Origin: Candidatus Heimdallarchaeota archaeon
Lineage (GTDB): Archaea > Asgardarchaeota > Heimdallarchaeia > Heimdallarchaeales > Heimdallarchaeaceae
Direction of reading: 5' to 3'
DNA length: 46,185 nt
Assembly (NCBI GenBank): GCA_023132955.1
Contig: JAGLXK010000113.1
Location: 1 to 46,185 of the forward strand
The notes under the pieces were generated by a model that was given only the letters and a program-made list of their open reading frames with translations, was not told the DNA's origin and made no database searches. Positions 1-7,587 of this stretch are shown piece by piece. The stretch's first letter is position 1, and the number at the start of each line of letters is the position of its first letter. A program made the position numbers and the translations under genes.

Positions 1-372
1 GAATTAAAACAAATGTCCATGGATGAAATATTAGACTTATTACCTTCAAGAAGAAGAAGGAGTTTATCTCGTCAAGAATTTTGGACACCACGAAGAAAGA
101 AATTGTTAGAGGATATTAGAAGAGCTATGGAAACAGGAGACAGAGGTGAGAAACTTGTCGTTCGCACTCATGTTAGAGATATGCCCATTCTTCCTGAAAT
201 GGTAGGGGCAACAATAGCTGTCTACAATGGTCGTGAATTTTTAGAAATTGAAATTCAACCTCAAATGATTGGGCACCTCTTAGGTGAATTCTCACCAAGT
301 ACAAAAGTGGTTCGTCATGGAGCCCCAGGTATTGGAGCAACAAGATCCTCACTGTATGTCCCACTAAAATAA
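1..372 (+). CDS. rps19: Small ribosomal subunit protein uS19, 5'-truncated by window edge
   Basis: Component of the head of the 30S subunit. The C-terminal core carries family-typical stretches such as VRTHVRDMPILPEMVG, IAVYNGREF and GHLLGEFSPSTK. The reading frame stays open to base 1 (E-L-K-Q before the first visible ATG at 13). Archaeal uS19 normally has an N-terminal segment ending in ELxxMSxEE before LLPSRxRRS, so the true start lies outside the window and the ATGs at 13 and 19 are internal. Family identity is clear. The next gene downstream is a PadR regulator rather than uL22, so the usual S19-L22 order is broken here. Confidence 0.95.
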   Translation, partial: ELKQMSMDEILDLLPSRRRRSLSRQEFWTPRRKKLLEDIRRAMETGDRGEKLVVRTHVRDMPILPEMVGATIAVYNGREFLEIEIQPQMIGHLLGEFSPSTKVVRHGAPGIGATRSSLYVPLK

Positions 373-394
373 CTCTTTTTTCATTTTTACTGAA

Positions 395-405
395 ATTTTT
401 TAAAC
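395..405 (+). promoter_or_regulatory. Putative TATA box of the PadR gene
   Basis: The A/T-rich element ATTTTTTAAAC lies about 26 to 30 bp before the ATG at 427. This is the distance expected for an archaeal TATA box driving a leaderless transcript. Inference from spacing and composition only. Confidence 0.4.
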
Positions 406-426
406 AAGTTATTTCTTCTTTAAACG

Positions 427-801
427 ATGAGTTCTGAAAATTCAGTCAAAAGTTCAAAAGATTCCAAGGCGTATCAACGTCTAGTAAAGAATCTCACTAT
501 TGATTTACTTTGGATATGGGTTCTAAAACTTCTAAGAGAAAAGCCAAAATATGCTTATCAGTTAAAACAAGAAATCCAAGAACGATTCAACTTTAGTCCA
601 GCTACTGTAACAAATTATACAATACTATATCTTCTTGAAAGAGAAGGTTTGGTAGAAAAAACAGAAATGAGAAATAGTGATGAAAGAATCGACAGAAAAT
701 ACTATGTAATCACTAAATTTGGTGAGGAAGTGATGAATGAAGCAGAACTATATCTCAAACAAATCTATGAGAAGCTATTTTCAAAAGAAATTGATTCATA
801 A
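427..801 (+). CDS. PadR-family winged-helix transcriptional regulator
   Basis: A 124-residue DNA-binding protein. After a polar N-terminus of about 25 residues comes a PadR-type winged helix: LLWIWVLKLLREKPKYAYQL, a recognition region around FSPATVTNYTILYLLEREGLV, and a wing ending in DRKYYVITKFGEEVM. The final 25 residues form the dimerisation helix typical of short PadR proteins. These are usually repressors that respond to small molecules or stress, but the ligand and targets cannot be read here. A TATA-like element just upstream suggests its own leaderless promoter rather than co-transcription with uS19. Confidence 0.85.
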   Translation: MSSENSVKSSKDSKAYQRLVKNLTIDLLWIWVLKLLREKPKYAYQLKQEIQERFNFSPATVTNYTILYLLEREGLVEKTEMRNSDERIDRKYYVITKFGEEVMNEAELYLKQIYEKLFSKEIDS

Positions 802-887
802 ACATTTCTCGCTCATTTTTCAACAAATTTAAAAGTTCAAACTTAGTTTCTGATTTAGGTACAGTATAATGAAGGTGAATATTTAAC

Positions 888-1163
888 ATGCCTAAAAAGA
901 GAAAATCGGGAGGAAGGTCTGGAGGAAAACGAGGTAGAGCCACATCAGTTCAATGTCATTCTTGCGGAAAATTAGTTCCAACTGATAAAGCTAAAAAATT
1001 CAGTGTCTATTCCAGTGCAGTTGATTACCGGTTAGCTAAAGAACTTAGAGATGAAGGTGCATATATTCCTCGTCAAAAGAAGATTGCATATTATTGTATT
1101 TCTTGCTCTATTCATAGAGGGAGGACAAACATAAGATCTAAAGATGATAGAAGAGGCAGATAA
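888..1163 (+). CDS. rps26e: Small ribosomal subunit protein eS26
   Basis: A 91-residue zinc-binding ribosomal protein of the 30S platform near the mRNA exit channel. A basic Gly/Arg/Lys N-terminus is followed by a four-Cys zinc site (C23, C26, C70, C73; CHSC and CISC). The stretch AKKFSVYSSAVDYRLAKEL and the C-terminal SIHRGR are family hallmarks. A GGTGA Shine-Dalgarno-like element at 874-878 lies about 10 nt before the ATG, and a TATA-like AATTTAAAAG lies near 824-833. eS26 is known from eukaryotes, Thermoproteota and Asgard archaea and is generally missing in Euryarchaeota, so it helps place the organism. Confidence 0.95.
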   Translation: MPKKRKSGGRSGGKRGRATSVQCHSCGKLVPTDKAKKFSVYSSAVDYRLAKELRDEGAYIPRQKKIAYYCISCSIHRGRTNIRSKDDRRGR

Positions 1164-1166
1164 CTC

Positions 1167-1194
1167 TTCAATCTTCTTCTTTTATTCTTTTCTT
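1167..1194 (+). terminator. U-tract terminator after eS26
   Basis: Immediately after the eS26 stop comes a pyrimidine-rich stretch with repeated runs of T and no stem-loop. This is the usual form of archaeal intrinsic and FttA-assisted termination signals. The next gene starts at 1213 with TTG, so read-through cannot be excluded. Confidence 0.4.
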
Positions 1195-1212
1195 AAGCTG
1201 GGGGAATAACTT

Positions 1213-1797
1213 TTGAAATTAATCTTTTTGATTCCTTCTTCAACCATAAGAAGCACGACTAAAAAAACCATAAAGTCAGTCGTAGGAGGCCAAGAAAGAC
1301 TAGATGTTCTTTCACGCTGTTTGCTAAATTTAAGCAGATGGAATAACAGAATAAATAGGGAGATTCAATTATTAGTTTATATGTCCCATGAACAAGAACA
1401 AAAGGTGTTAAGCATTCCAATTTCAGATAAATTTGATACTCTTCAAAATGAAATTGATTCTACCTACATGATGCTAGATGTTCTGTCAAGCCCTAAAGAA
1501 TACAAAGCAGAATATAAAGTGATACGTTTCAATAAATTATTAGATAATCTTACTAAAGATTCCTCAATCTTTTATCTTACATCTGCAGGTTTATCCATTG
1601 ATAAACAAAAAATACTTACTCAAAAAAATCTTTCTTTGTGTTTTATTTTAGGAAGTCAGCACGACTTGTCTGATGAACAAGAAAAAGCGTTGTCTGATAT
1701 TAAGTATATTCCAATTAGTTTGGGAGAAAAGGATTATCTTGCATCACATGTGATAACTATTGTGTGCAATCATCTATCTCATTTAGATGATAATTAG
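1213..1797 (+). CDS. trmY: tRNA (pseudouridine-54-N1)-methyltransferase TrmY
   Basis: SPOUT-fold, SAM-dependent enzyme that converts pseudouridine 54 of the tRNA T-loop to N1-methylpseudouridine, the archaeal counterpart of m5U54. The 194-residue protein has the N-terminal GGQERLDVLSRCLLNL segment corresponding to the GRLDxLxRC region of TrmY. The C-terminal knot shows LCFILGSQHDLSDEQEKAL, then ISLGEKDYLASHVITIVCN, matching the family's LGDHxGF and LHAxHCITLVHNEL blocks. The start is TTG; no in-frame ATG precedes the conserved N-terminus. Identification is from motif memory, with good agreement at both ends and a weak middle. Confidence 0.82.
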   Translation: MKLIFLIPSSTIRSTTKKTIKSVVGGQERLDVLSRCLLNLSRWNNRINREIQLLVYMSHEQEQKVLSIPISDKFDTLQNEIDSTYMMLDVLSSPKEYKAEYKVIRFNKLLDNLTKDSSIFYLTSAGLSIDKQKILTQKNLSLCFILGSQHDLSDEQEKALSDIKYIPISLGEKDYLASHVITIVCNHLSHLDDN

Positions 1798-1852
1798 TTT
1801 GAAGTGCTCATTTAATAAAATTTTAATGTTATACTCTCCATTTAATATTAAG

Positions 1853-2086
1853 ATGAGTGAAAAAGAATCTCCTGTAGTTACAAAGAAGATGTTGGCTTTA
1901 GGATTTGCATCTCCTTTTGTTTTTAGCGTTGGTGGGATGGTCATTGCTTATTTTGCAACCCAAAATCTTTCTAGTAAAATACGTAGTATATCACTCATTG
2001 TGGCAACTTTTCTTGGACTCCTAATATCGATAGGAATTATTTTTTTGATGCAATGGTATATTAACCGAAAAATAAAGCAGAAATAA
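1853..2086 (+). CDS. Small two-helix membrane protein, unknown
   Basis: A 77-residue protein starting MSEKESPVV, with two predicted membrane helices: about residues 13-33 (LALGFASPFVFSVGGMVIAY) and 43-67 (SLIVATFLGLLISIGIIFLM). It ends in a basic tail (NRKIKQK), which suggests cytosolic termini. The frame also opens at an ATG at 1787 overlapping trmY, but those 22 extra residues look non-conserved, so 1853 is preferred. It closely follows trmY and may be co-transcribed. No family was recognised. Confidence 0.5.
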   Translation: MSEKESPVVTKKMLALGFASPFVFSVGGMVIAYFATQNLSSKIRSISLIVATFLGLLISIGIIFLMQWYINRKIKQK

Positions 2087-2294
2087 TTCACATGTATATG
2101 GTTGATCTTCAGGTTTACAAGGAGTAACAAAGGTTTCTATTGACGATGATAGGTTGGTTCTAAGATTTAGAATAAAAGCTTAAACAATTTTTGAGGTGGC
2201 ATATTGAGCTATTTTTCTCCGTTTTACTTCGCTAGTAAATCACAAATTTTTTAATACGCAACTGATAGTTCGAATTATAAAGCGTTGAGGGTCA

Positions 2295-3623
2295 ATGATG
2301 AGCACAAAACGAAGAAAAATATTGATTATGGGCGCAGCAGGAAGGGATTTTCATAACTTTAACACATATTATCGTACCAATGAATCTTATGAAGTTGTAG
2401 CTTTTACTGCTACACAAATCCCAGATATTGTTGATCGTAAATATCCTGCTGAACTCTCTGGAGAATTATATCCTAATGGTATTCCCATTTATGATGAAAG
2501 TGAACTTGTAGAAATTATCAAGAAATATGATGTAGACGAGGTAGTTTTCTCATATTCTGATGTTACACATGAATATGTTATGCATAAAGCATCACTTGTA
2601 AACGCATGTGGAGCAGCTTTTTCTCTTTTAGGTACTAAAGGTACAATGATTAAGAGCACTAAACCCTTAATCAGTGTATGTGCAGTTAGAACTGGAAGCG
2701 GTAAATCCCAAACTTCCCGTAAAATTGTTCAACTTTTACAAAATGCTGGGAAGAAAATCGTAGCTATTCGTCATCCAATGCCATATGGAAATCTTGTTAA
2801 ACAAGCTGTTCAAAGATTTGCTGAATATTCTGATTTAGATAAACATGAAACAACTATTGAAGAAAGAGAAGAATATGAACCCTATATTGACAAAGGTTTA
2901 GTGATATACTCTGGTGTGGACTATGAAGCTATTTTGAGAGAAGCTGAAAAAGAAGCAGATGTTATTCTCTGGGATGGAGGTAATAATGATTTTTCATTCT
3001 ATCAACCTGATTTACAAATAGTTATAGCCGATCCACATAGGGTGGGACATGAGACCTCATATCATCCAGGAGAAACAACTCTCAACCTAGCAGATGTTGT
3101 AGTTGTCAATAAAATAACTACAACAGATTACAAGAATGTTATGGAACTTGAGGAGAATATCCGAAAAGCTAATCCCAATGCAGTCATAATTGAAGCTGCT
3201 TCCCCTATTTTTTTAGATAACCCTGAGTTAGTTAAAGGAAAAAGAGTCTTAGTTATAGAAGATGGACCAACGTTAACTCATGGTGAAATGAAATATGGTG
3301 CTGGTGTTGTTGCAGCTAGAAGATATGGTGCAAAGGAACTTGTTGATCCTCGTCCCTATTTAGTTGGAAGTATGAAAGAGACTTTTGATAAATATCCAGA
3401 AATAGGTACTCTTCTTCCGGCCATGGGTTATTTTGAGCAGCAGCTCAAGGATTTAGAAGAAACTATCAATAATACAGATTGTGATGTGGTTATTTCAGCA
3501 ACTCCAATAGATATAACTCGACTAGTTAAAGTCAATAAACCAATAGTTAGGGTAAGATATGAACTTGAGGAAATTGGCTATCCAAAACTAGAAGATATAT
3601 TAAAAGAGAAAAACTTCCTTTGA
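2295..3623 (+). CDS. COG2403-type P-loop protein, cyclic 2,3-diphosphoglycerate synthetase family
   Basis: A 442-residue cytosolic protein. The N-terminal Rossmann-like part starts ILIMGAAGRDFHNFNTYYR, the signature of this family. A nucleotide-binding domain follows with a P-loop at VRTGSGKSQTSRKI (about residues 135-147), a DGGNNDFSFY segment and a VVVNKI motif like a GTPase specificity loop. The best-known relatives are archaeal cyclic 2,3-diphosphoglycerate synthetases, but many COG2403 members are uncharacterised, so the substrate is uncertain. GAGGG at about 2287-2291 serves as ribosome binding site for one of the two adjacent ATGs (2295 or 2298). It stands alone between two promoters. 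Confidence 0.7.
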   Translation: MMSTKRRKILIMGAAGRDFHNFNTYYRTNESYEVVAFTATQIPDIVDRKYPAELSGELYPNGIPIYDESELVEIIKKYDVDEVVFSYSDVTHEYVMHKASLVNACGAAFSLLGTKGTMIKSTKPLISVCAVRTGSGKSQTSRKIVQLLQNAGKKIVAIRHPMPYGNLVKQAVQRFAEYSDLDKHETTIEEREEYEPYIDKGLVIYSGVDYEAILREAEKEADVILWDGGNNDFSFYQPDLQIVIADPHRVGHETSYHPGETTLNLADVVVVNKITTTDYKNVMELEENIRKANPNAVIIEAASPIFLDNPELVKGKRVLVIEDGPTLTHGEMKYGAGVVAARRYGAKELVDPRPYLVGSMKETFDKYPEIGTLLPAMGYFEQQLKDLEETINNTDCDVVISATPIDITRLVKVNKPIVRVRYELEEIGYPKLEDILKEKNFL

Positions 3624-3650
3624 TTTTTCTTTTTCATCTTTCTCCTTTTT
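3624..3650 (+). terminator. U-tract terminator after the COG2403 gene
   Basis: Directly after the TGA stop there are four T-runs of three to five bases within about 27 bp and no hairpin. This is a typical archaeal poly-U termination region and is followed by a separate promoter for the next gene. Confidence 0.5.
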
Positions 3651-3762
3651 CTAATCAAACTTCTTCAAAACATTTGCTACATTCTTAACAAGACGTCTTC
3701 TATCAAGAAAGCAGGCTATTAAATTAATTGGAAGCAGTACTCATAATATGCAGTAAAGAAAA

Positions 3763-3770
3763 TTTAAATA
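3763..3770 (+). promoter_or_regulatory. TATA box of the trmI operon
   Basis: TTTAAATA preceded by purine-rich AGAAAA, which resembles a BRE. It predicts transcription start near 3793 and a leader of about 35 nt to the ATG at 3829. Inference from consensus. Confidence 0.5.
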
Positions 3771-3828
3771 TCTTCTCTACCAGAAAAATAAATTTTTATT
3801 CTCATATTCCTTTTTTTGCTTGGATTTT

Positions 3829-4629
3829 ATGACAACACCTACTGAAAATGAGCTCATTACTGATGGATCTGATGTTTTAATTGTTCTAGATAATAGAAAA
3901 AGATGGCTAGCTAAAGCAACTAGTGGTCAACAATTTCATTGTCACAAAGGTTTTTTTGATTTTGACCAGATTATTGGAAAACCATTTGGAACAAATGTAA
4001 CTACCAACAAATCAATCAGTTTAACTATCTATAATCCAATACCTAGTGATTTTCTTAAGCAGATTTCACATAGTTCTCAGATAATCTATACAAAAGATGC
4101 TGGTTCAATCTTATTAAATGGTGGAATAAAACCTGGTAGTAGAGTAATTGAAGCTGGAACTGGAAGTGGAGCTTTAACATCAATACTAGCAACATATGTG
4201 GGTTCCACAGGGCATGTTTATACTTATGAAAATAGAGAGGAAGCATTCAATACAGCAAAGAAAAATCTTTCGAGAATTGGAGTTGAATCACATGTATCAA
4301 TGAAGCTTAAAGATGTTTCAACTGGGTTTGATGAAAAGGGTGTTGATGCCGTAGTTCTTGATTTAGGCGATCCTTGTACAGTGATTCCATATGCATTTGA
4401 CTCCTTGAAATATGGAGGTATAATTACGGTCTTTTTGCCAACATATAATCAAATTGAGAAAGTATTTACCAAATTTCTAGAATTTAGTTTTGGTGATATA
4501 CAAGCTCTTGAACTGATACGTAGAGATATCCAACTTAAAGCACATGCTATCCGACCAAATACAAGAATGATTGGACATACTGGTTTTTTGATTTTTGCAC
4601 GAAAATTGTATGAGGAAGTAGATGAATGA
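3829..4629 (+). CDS. trmI: tRNA (adenine-57/58-N1)-methyltransferase TrmI
   Basis: SAM-dependent Rossmann methyltransferase making m1A at positions 57/58 of the T-loop. The 266-residue protein has the small N-terminal beta domain (QQFHCHKGFFDFDQIIGKPF), the segment QIIYTKDAGSILL before the fold, SAM motif I VIEAGTGSGALTSILA, and the family's LDLGDP catalytic block. C-terminal RPNTRMIGHTGFLIFARK is also typical. A TTG at 3820 would add three residues, but ATG 3829 fits the TATA box better. The last bases overlap the following gene by 4 nt, so translation is coupled. With trmY 2 kb upstream, two T-loop modification enzymes lie close together. Confidence 0.9.
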   Translation: MTTPTENELITDGSDVLIVLDNRKRWLAKATSGQQFHCHKGFFDFDQIIGKPFGTNVTTNKSISLTIYNPIPSDFLKQISHSSQIIYTKDAGSILLNGGIKPGSRVIEAGTGSGALTSILATYVGSTGHVYTYENREEAFNTAKKNLSRIGVESHVSMKLKDVSTGFDEKGVDAVVLDLGDPCTVIPYAFDSLKYGGIITVFLPTYNQIEKVFTKFLEFSFGDIQALELIRRDIQLKAHAIRPNTRMIGHTGFLIFARKLYEEVDE

Positions 4630-5096
4630 GAATTCTTTTTCGATGTTATAATTGTGAGGTAATCAATGAAATCCCTGATAATTACAGACACAGATTCTGT
4701 AATAATTGTAGTAAAATTATTACTTACACTTCCAGAGAAGCAATAATTTGTGAAAAGTCGTCACACGACTGTGATGTTTTTCTTAAAGCTGAAAATCTAA
4801 ATGCAGACTTAGCAGAGAAATTCTTTTCTATAGCTGATTCTCATACTGAGTTAATTTCCAATTTAATTAAAAGTTATGTACAAAAACAAGTTGAACTCCC
4901 AGACATACCTTCAGCATCGCTATCTGATACTATTTTACGTCTGATAAAGGGAAATGTATCAGGAGCTTTAGATGATTTGATCAAAAGTTGTGATTTATTT
5001 AATATTGGGTTAAACAAGCTAGAAAAAATTCTTTTACAAATGATAAAAGAAGGTTTGATTTACCTTCCTAAAAGTTGGTTGTTAAGTCTAACTTAA
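4626..5096 (+). CDS. Zinc-ribbon protein, unknown, coupled to trmI
   Basis: A 156-residue protein whose start overlaps the trmI stop by 4 nt (ATGA). The N-terminus holds a C-x2-C-x14-C-x2-C zinc ribbon (C7, C10, C25, C28). The rest is predicted mainly helical, with a C-terminal segment (LEKILLQMIKEGLIYLPK) resembling a small winged-helix-like end. No family was recognised. The tight coupling suggests a partner in tRNA modification or translation, which is inference only. Confidence 0.7.
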   Translation: MRILFRCYNCEVINEIPDNYRHRFCNNCSKIITYTSREAIICEKSSHDCDVFLKAENLNADLAEKFFSIADSHTELISNLIKSYVQKQVELPDIPSASLSDTILRLIKGNVSGALDDLIKSCDLFNIGLNKLEKILLQMIKEGLIYLPKSWLLSLT

Positions 5097-5107
5097 ATTT
5101 AGTTTAA

Positions 5108-5704
5108 CTAATATCTTCTCTTTGTTAGTTTCTCCTTTATCCAACCATAGATAATTACAATCACAACAATTCCTACACCAGCGGCAAAAGCTAGACCAAT
5201 ACCTAAAATTATGTTTGAAGGCCCTCCAAAATCAACAACGGATACAGTAATATTTTCAGCGGCTATGAAATCTACAGCACTAGGTCCAAAGGTTTCATGT
5301 GGGTGATAAGTATCAAGGGCTTTGAAGTATATTGAGACATTATAGTCCGCTTCTGGACTTGTAATTTCTTCTCTAAGGGTGCCTGTTAAACTAGCTCCTG
5401 GTTCAAGAGTTCTGTGATAATAATCATACTTTATACTGTAAGTTGTGTTGAATTTATCATTTCCACCTAAATGAACAAAATCAACATTAAAGGATATTAC
5501 TTCAATCTCTAAATTACCAAAGTTAACAATGGTTGCTTGAATGGTAACTCTAGTGTTTCTAACAATATATGTTTCAGACACACGTCCATTAATCGCACCA
5601 ATATACTGGTCTGATTGTGCTCTAGCAACGTTTGAATAAGGATGTAACATAAATATAGCCAATAAAAGAAACACGCTTGTCTTTGCCCAGAATTTTTTGC
5701 TCAT
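5108..5704 (-). CDS. Secreted, C-terminally anchored surface protein
   Basis: A 198-residue protein with an N-terminal signal peptide (VFLLLAIFML, likely cleavage near ARAQS at about residue 30). A beta-rich extracytoplasmic domain carries NTT, NVS and NIT sequons. It is followed by a C-terminal hydrophobic helix (IILGIGLAFAAGVGIVVIVI) and a basic tail (KEKLTKRRY). The domain (TRVTIQATIVNFGNLEIEV) resembles CARDB-like beta sandwiches. The tail layout of short polar motif, helix and basic end is what archaeosortase substrates look like, but no named sorting motif was recognised. It starts 5 nt after the ATPase E-subunit stop, so the two are probably one operon. Confidence 0.65.
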   Translation of the reverse strand: MSKKFWAKTSVFLLLAIFMLHPYSNVARAQSDQYIGAINGRVSETYIVRNTRVTIQATIVNFGNLEIEVISFNVDFVHLGGNDKFNTTYSIKYDYYHRTLEPGASLTGTLREEITSPEADYNVSIYFKALDTYHPHETFGPSAVDFIAAENITVSVVDFGGPSNIILGIGLAFAAGVGIVVIVIIYGWIKEKLTKRRY

Positions 5705-5709
5705 AGATA

Positions 5710-6342
5710 TTAACCTTCTTGTGTAAGTAATAATGAGAGTTCTCTTTTTAACCCATCTAAAGACCTTTCAATTCTCTTCTCATAAGTATTGTCAATGCTG
5801 ATTTTTCTATCAACCGTCTCTACTTTTACTCCACCCATTGATTTGATAAAATCTTTTGACAAGTTAAATTTCACATTAAGTTCTTTGTCTGTGATTTGTT
5901 TAGAAATATTGTCAAAAAACTGTTTTGAGAAGATATCTTTGTCTTCTTTTCTACATAAAACAGTAAGTTCAGGTTGTTTAAGAGTTAAAGTAGCTTCTAA
6001 AACCAATTTTTCAAGACTTTTTTCATACTCTTTGGTACCTGTGAGAGCAGCTATTTTCTTTTTTGCTTTCTCTATGAGACCATAGACCAAATCGTCTCTA
6101 TATTTTGTAATTTGAAGTTTAAGCTCAAGTTCTTTCTTTGCTTTCTTTTTTGAAAATTCAGAATCAGCACTGTTTTTTGCCTCTTCTACAATTTTTTCTT
6201 GAATTGCTTTGATCTTTCCTTCTGTTTCTTTGTTGATTGAAGCAATTGTTTTTTTCTGATCAGCTAAGATTTCCTTTATTAGCTTTTCAGTATTTTCTTC
6301 AATTTTTCTAGTTATTTCTAAATCATTATGTTTGCTACTCAT
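5710..6342 (-). CDS. atpE: A/V-type ATP synthase subunit E (peripheral stalk)
   Basis: A 210-residue stalk subunit linking the catalytic head to the membrane part of the rotary ATPase. The N-terminal 90 residues are a charged coiled coil (KIEENTEKLIKEILADQKK onward). The C-terminal globular part ends with the family pattern GGVKVETVDRKISIDNTYEK followed by an amphipathic helix, matching the GGVxxxxxDGxIxxxNTxExR block of subunit E. No other ATPase gene is in the window. It sits instead between a secreted protein and, 113 bp upstream, a polytopic membrane protein. A divergent stalk-like coiled-coil protein with another role is the main alternative. Confidence 0.75.
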   Translation of the reverse strand: MSSKHNDLEITRKIEENTEKLIKEILADQKKTIASINKETEGKIKAIQEKIVEEAKNSADSEFSKKKAKKELELKLQITKYRDDLVYGLIEKAKKKIAALTGTKEYEKSLEKLVLEATLTLKQPELTVLCRKEDKDIFSKQFFDNISKQITDKELNVKFNLSKDFIKSMGGVKVETVDRKISIDNTYEKRIERSLDGLKRELSLLLTQEG

Positions 6343-6455
6343 CGGAACCTTCTCAAAGCTAGGGGGAATTTGATAAGGACTTCATAAGTCAGCATATAAA
6401 AATTTTGGTTAGGAATTAATTATTAATTCCTTGATTCCAATGAGTACATTGATGA

Positions 6456-7508
6456 TTACTCAAACAATGTTTCATCTGTAGCATATTTATACGCTACAAT
6501 GAAGAGCGCAAAGAATATACTTGCTGACAATGCAACAATTATTGTGATTGCTATTTCAGGTCTTGTCATGTATTTAACAAAGAAGTTTACAGCAATGAAG
6601 AGAATAACCATTATTCTTCCACCTGAACCAGTTTCCTTCATCATTTGCTTTCTCCACCGCACAAATGTTTCGAATACACTTAGTGCAACAGCTATAATAT
6701 TGATAATGAATATTGAATGACCATTCAATTTCCATTTATCAACAAAAGCAAAGAGTGCTAAGATTCCTCCAAACAAGAACATCTTAATAACTAAACCAAT
6801 TCTATCAGCAATTTCCTTCTTATAGGATACTTGTGAAGCTCCCTCTCTAAGAAGCATCAGAAAATTACCTATAGCAATCGCGCAGGCTAAGCACAAAACG
6901 ACTCCATAAAAAATTGGTGCGTAACTTGTCCATACGCTCCAAATTGGTACGAACACCTGTGAATACTCCACAAAGAAAGCAATTGTTATCATCAAAGGGA
7001 TGGCAGCTAGAAATAGTCCTGGGATGACAACCAAAATAGTAGGTACATTCTTTTTGACTCCAAATGCATATAATATTAGTTTGACTGCAAAAAACGCTCC
7101 AAACACAGATATTAAAGGAGCTCCAAATGGTAATATTAAGAAAAACAAACAGAAAATTGCATTAACCATGTAAAAGATTTTTGTATCGATTCTTACTTTT
7201 CCTAAGGCCCTCCACATGAGTTCGTATGAACTAGCGACTCGTGTTGCTTTAACTAAAGAAACAAGTGAAAATGGCAGTGCAAAAATCAGCGGAGCTATAC
7301 CTCGTAATATGACTGCTTCTGGTGTCCCTGATAAAGGATTGGTTCCCCAGAAAAAGAAGCCATCTAGAGTTACACTTTTCATCGGTTCTATATTCATCCA
7401 AACATAGAAATATGCTGGAAATATGAAAACCTGAAGTAAAACAATTAATCTATTTATCATCAATCCTCTAAGCTCTACCATCAAAGCACCTTGGAAAAAA
7501 AAGGTCAT
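6456..7508 (-). CDS. Polytopic membrane protein, unknown
   Basis: A 350-residue integral membrane protein with about nine or ten hydrophobic segments, starting with LIVLLQVFIFPAYFYVWMNI. A soluble loop follows (residues about 40-65, PMKSVTLDGFFFWGTNPLSG). No signal peptide or enzyme motif was recognised. ATG at 7508 is used here; an internal ATG nine residues later is possible. It is transcribed divergently from the coiled-coil gene at 7588 through a shared TATA-like element. The ATPase E-subunit gene follows 113 bp downstream on the same strand. Function unknown. Confidence 0.7.
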   Translation of the reverse strand: MTFFFQGALMVELRGLMINRLIVLLQVFIFPAYFYVWMNIEPMKSVTLDGFFFWGTNPLSGTPEAVILRGIAPLIFALPFSLVSLVKATRVASSYELMWRALGKVRIDTKIFYMVNAIFCLFFLILPFGAPLISVFGAFFAVKLILYAFGVKKNVPTILVVIPGLFLAAIPLMITIAFFVEYSQVFVPIWSVWTSYAPIFYGVVLCLACAIAIGNFLMLLREGASQVSYKKEIADRIGLVIKMFLFGGILALFAFVDKWKLNGHSIFIINIIAVALSVFETFVRWRKQMMKETGSGGRIMVILFIAVNFFVKYMTRPEIAITIIVALSASIFFALFIVAYKYATDETLFE

Positions 7509-7546
7509 CCAGATAAAAAAACGTTTCCTTTTCCCGCCAACAACTA

Positions 7547-7560
7547 AACTTTATTAAGTT
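7547..7560. promoter_or_regulatory. Symmetric TATA-like element shared by divergent genes
   Basis: AACTT-TATT-AAGTT is an inverted repeat around a TATA-like core. Start sites about 25 nt to either side would give leaders of roughly 9 nt to ATG 7588 (+) and 20 nt to ATG 7508 (-). It is the only good TATA candidate in this 79-bp gap, so one element may serve both directions. Confidence 0.4.
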
Positions 7561-7587
7561 AAATCTTAGTATGATTTATTGAAGGTT

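Noticed and set aside
1787-1852. Upstream 22-codon extension of the small membrane protein, overlapping trmY
   Set aside because: The extra residues (MIISLKCSFNKILMLYSPFN) look unlike a conserved N-terminus, and an ATG with typical membrane-protein context follows at 1853.
2199-2216. An 18-bp sequence (GCATATTGAGCTATTTTT) repeated exactly at 32504-32521
   Set aside because: The second copy lies inside mutS coding sequence and the flanks diverge at once. With an AT-rich window and only two copies it is most likely chance.
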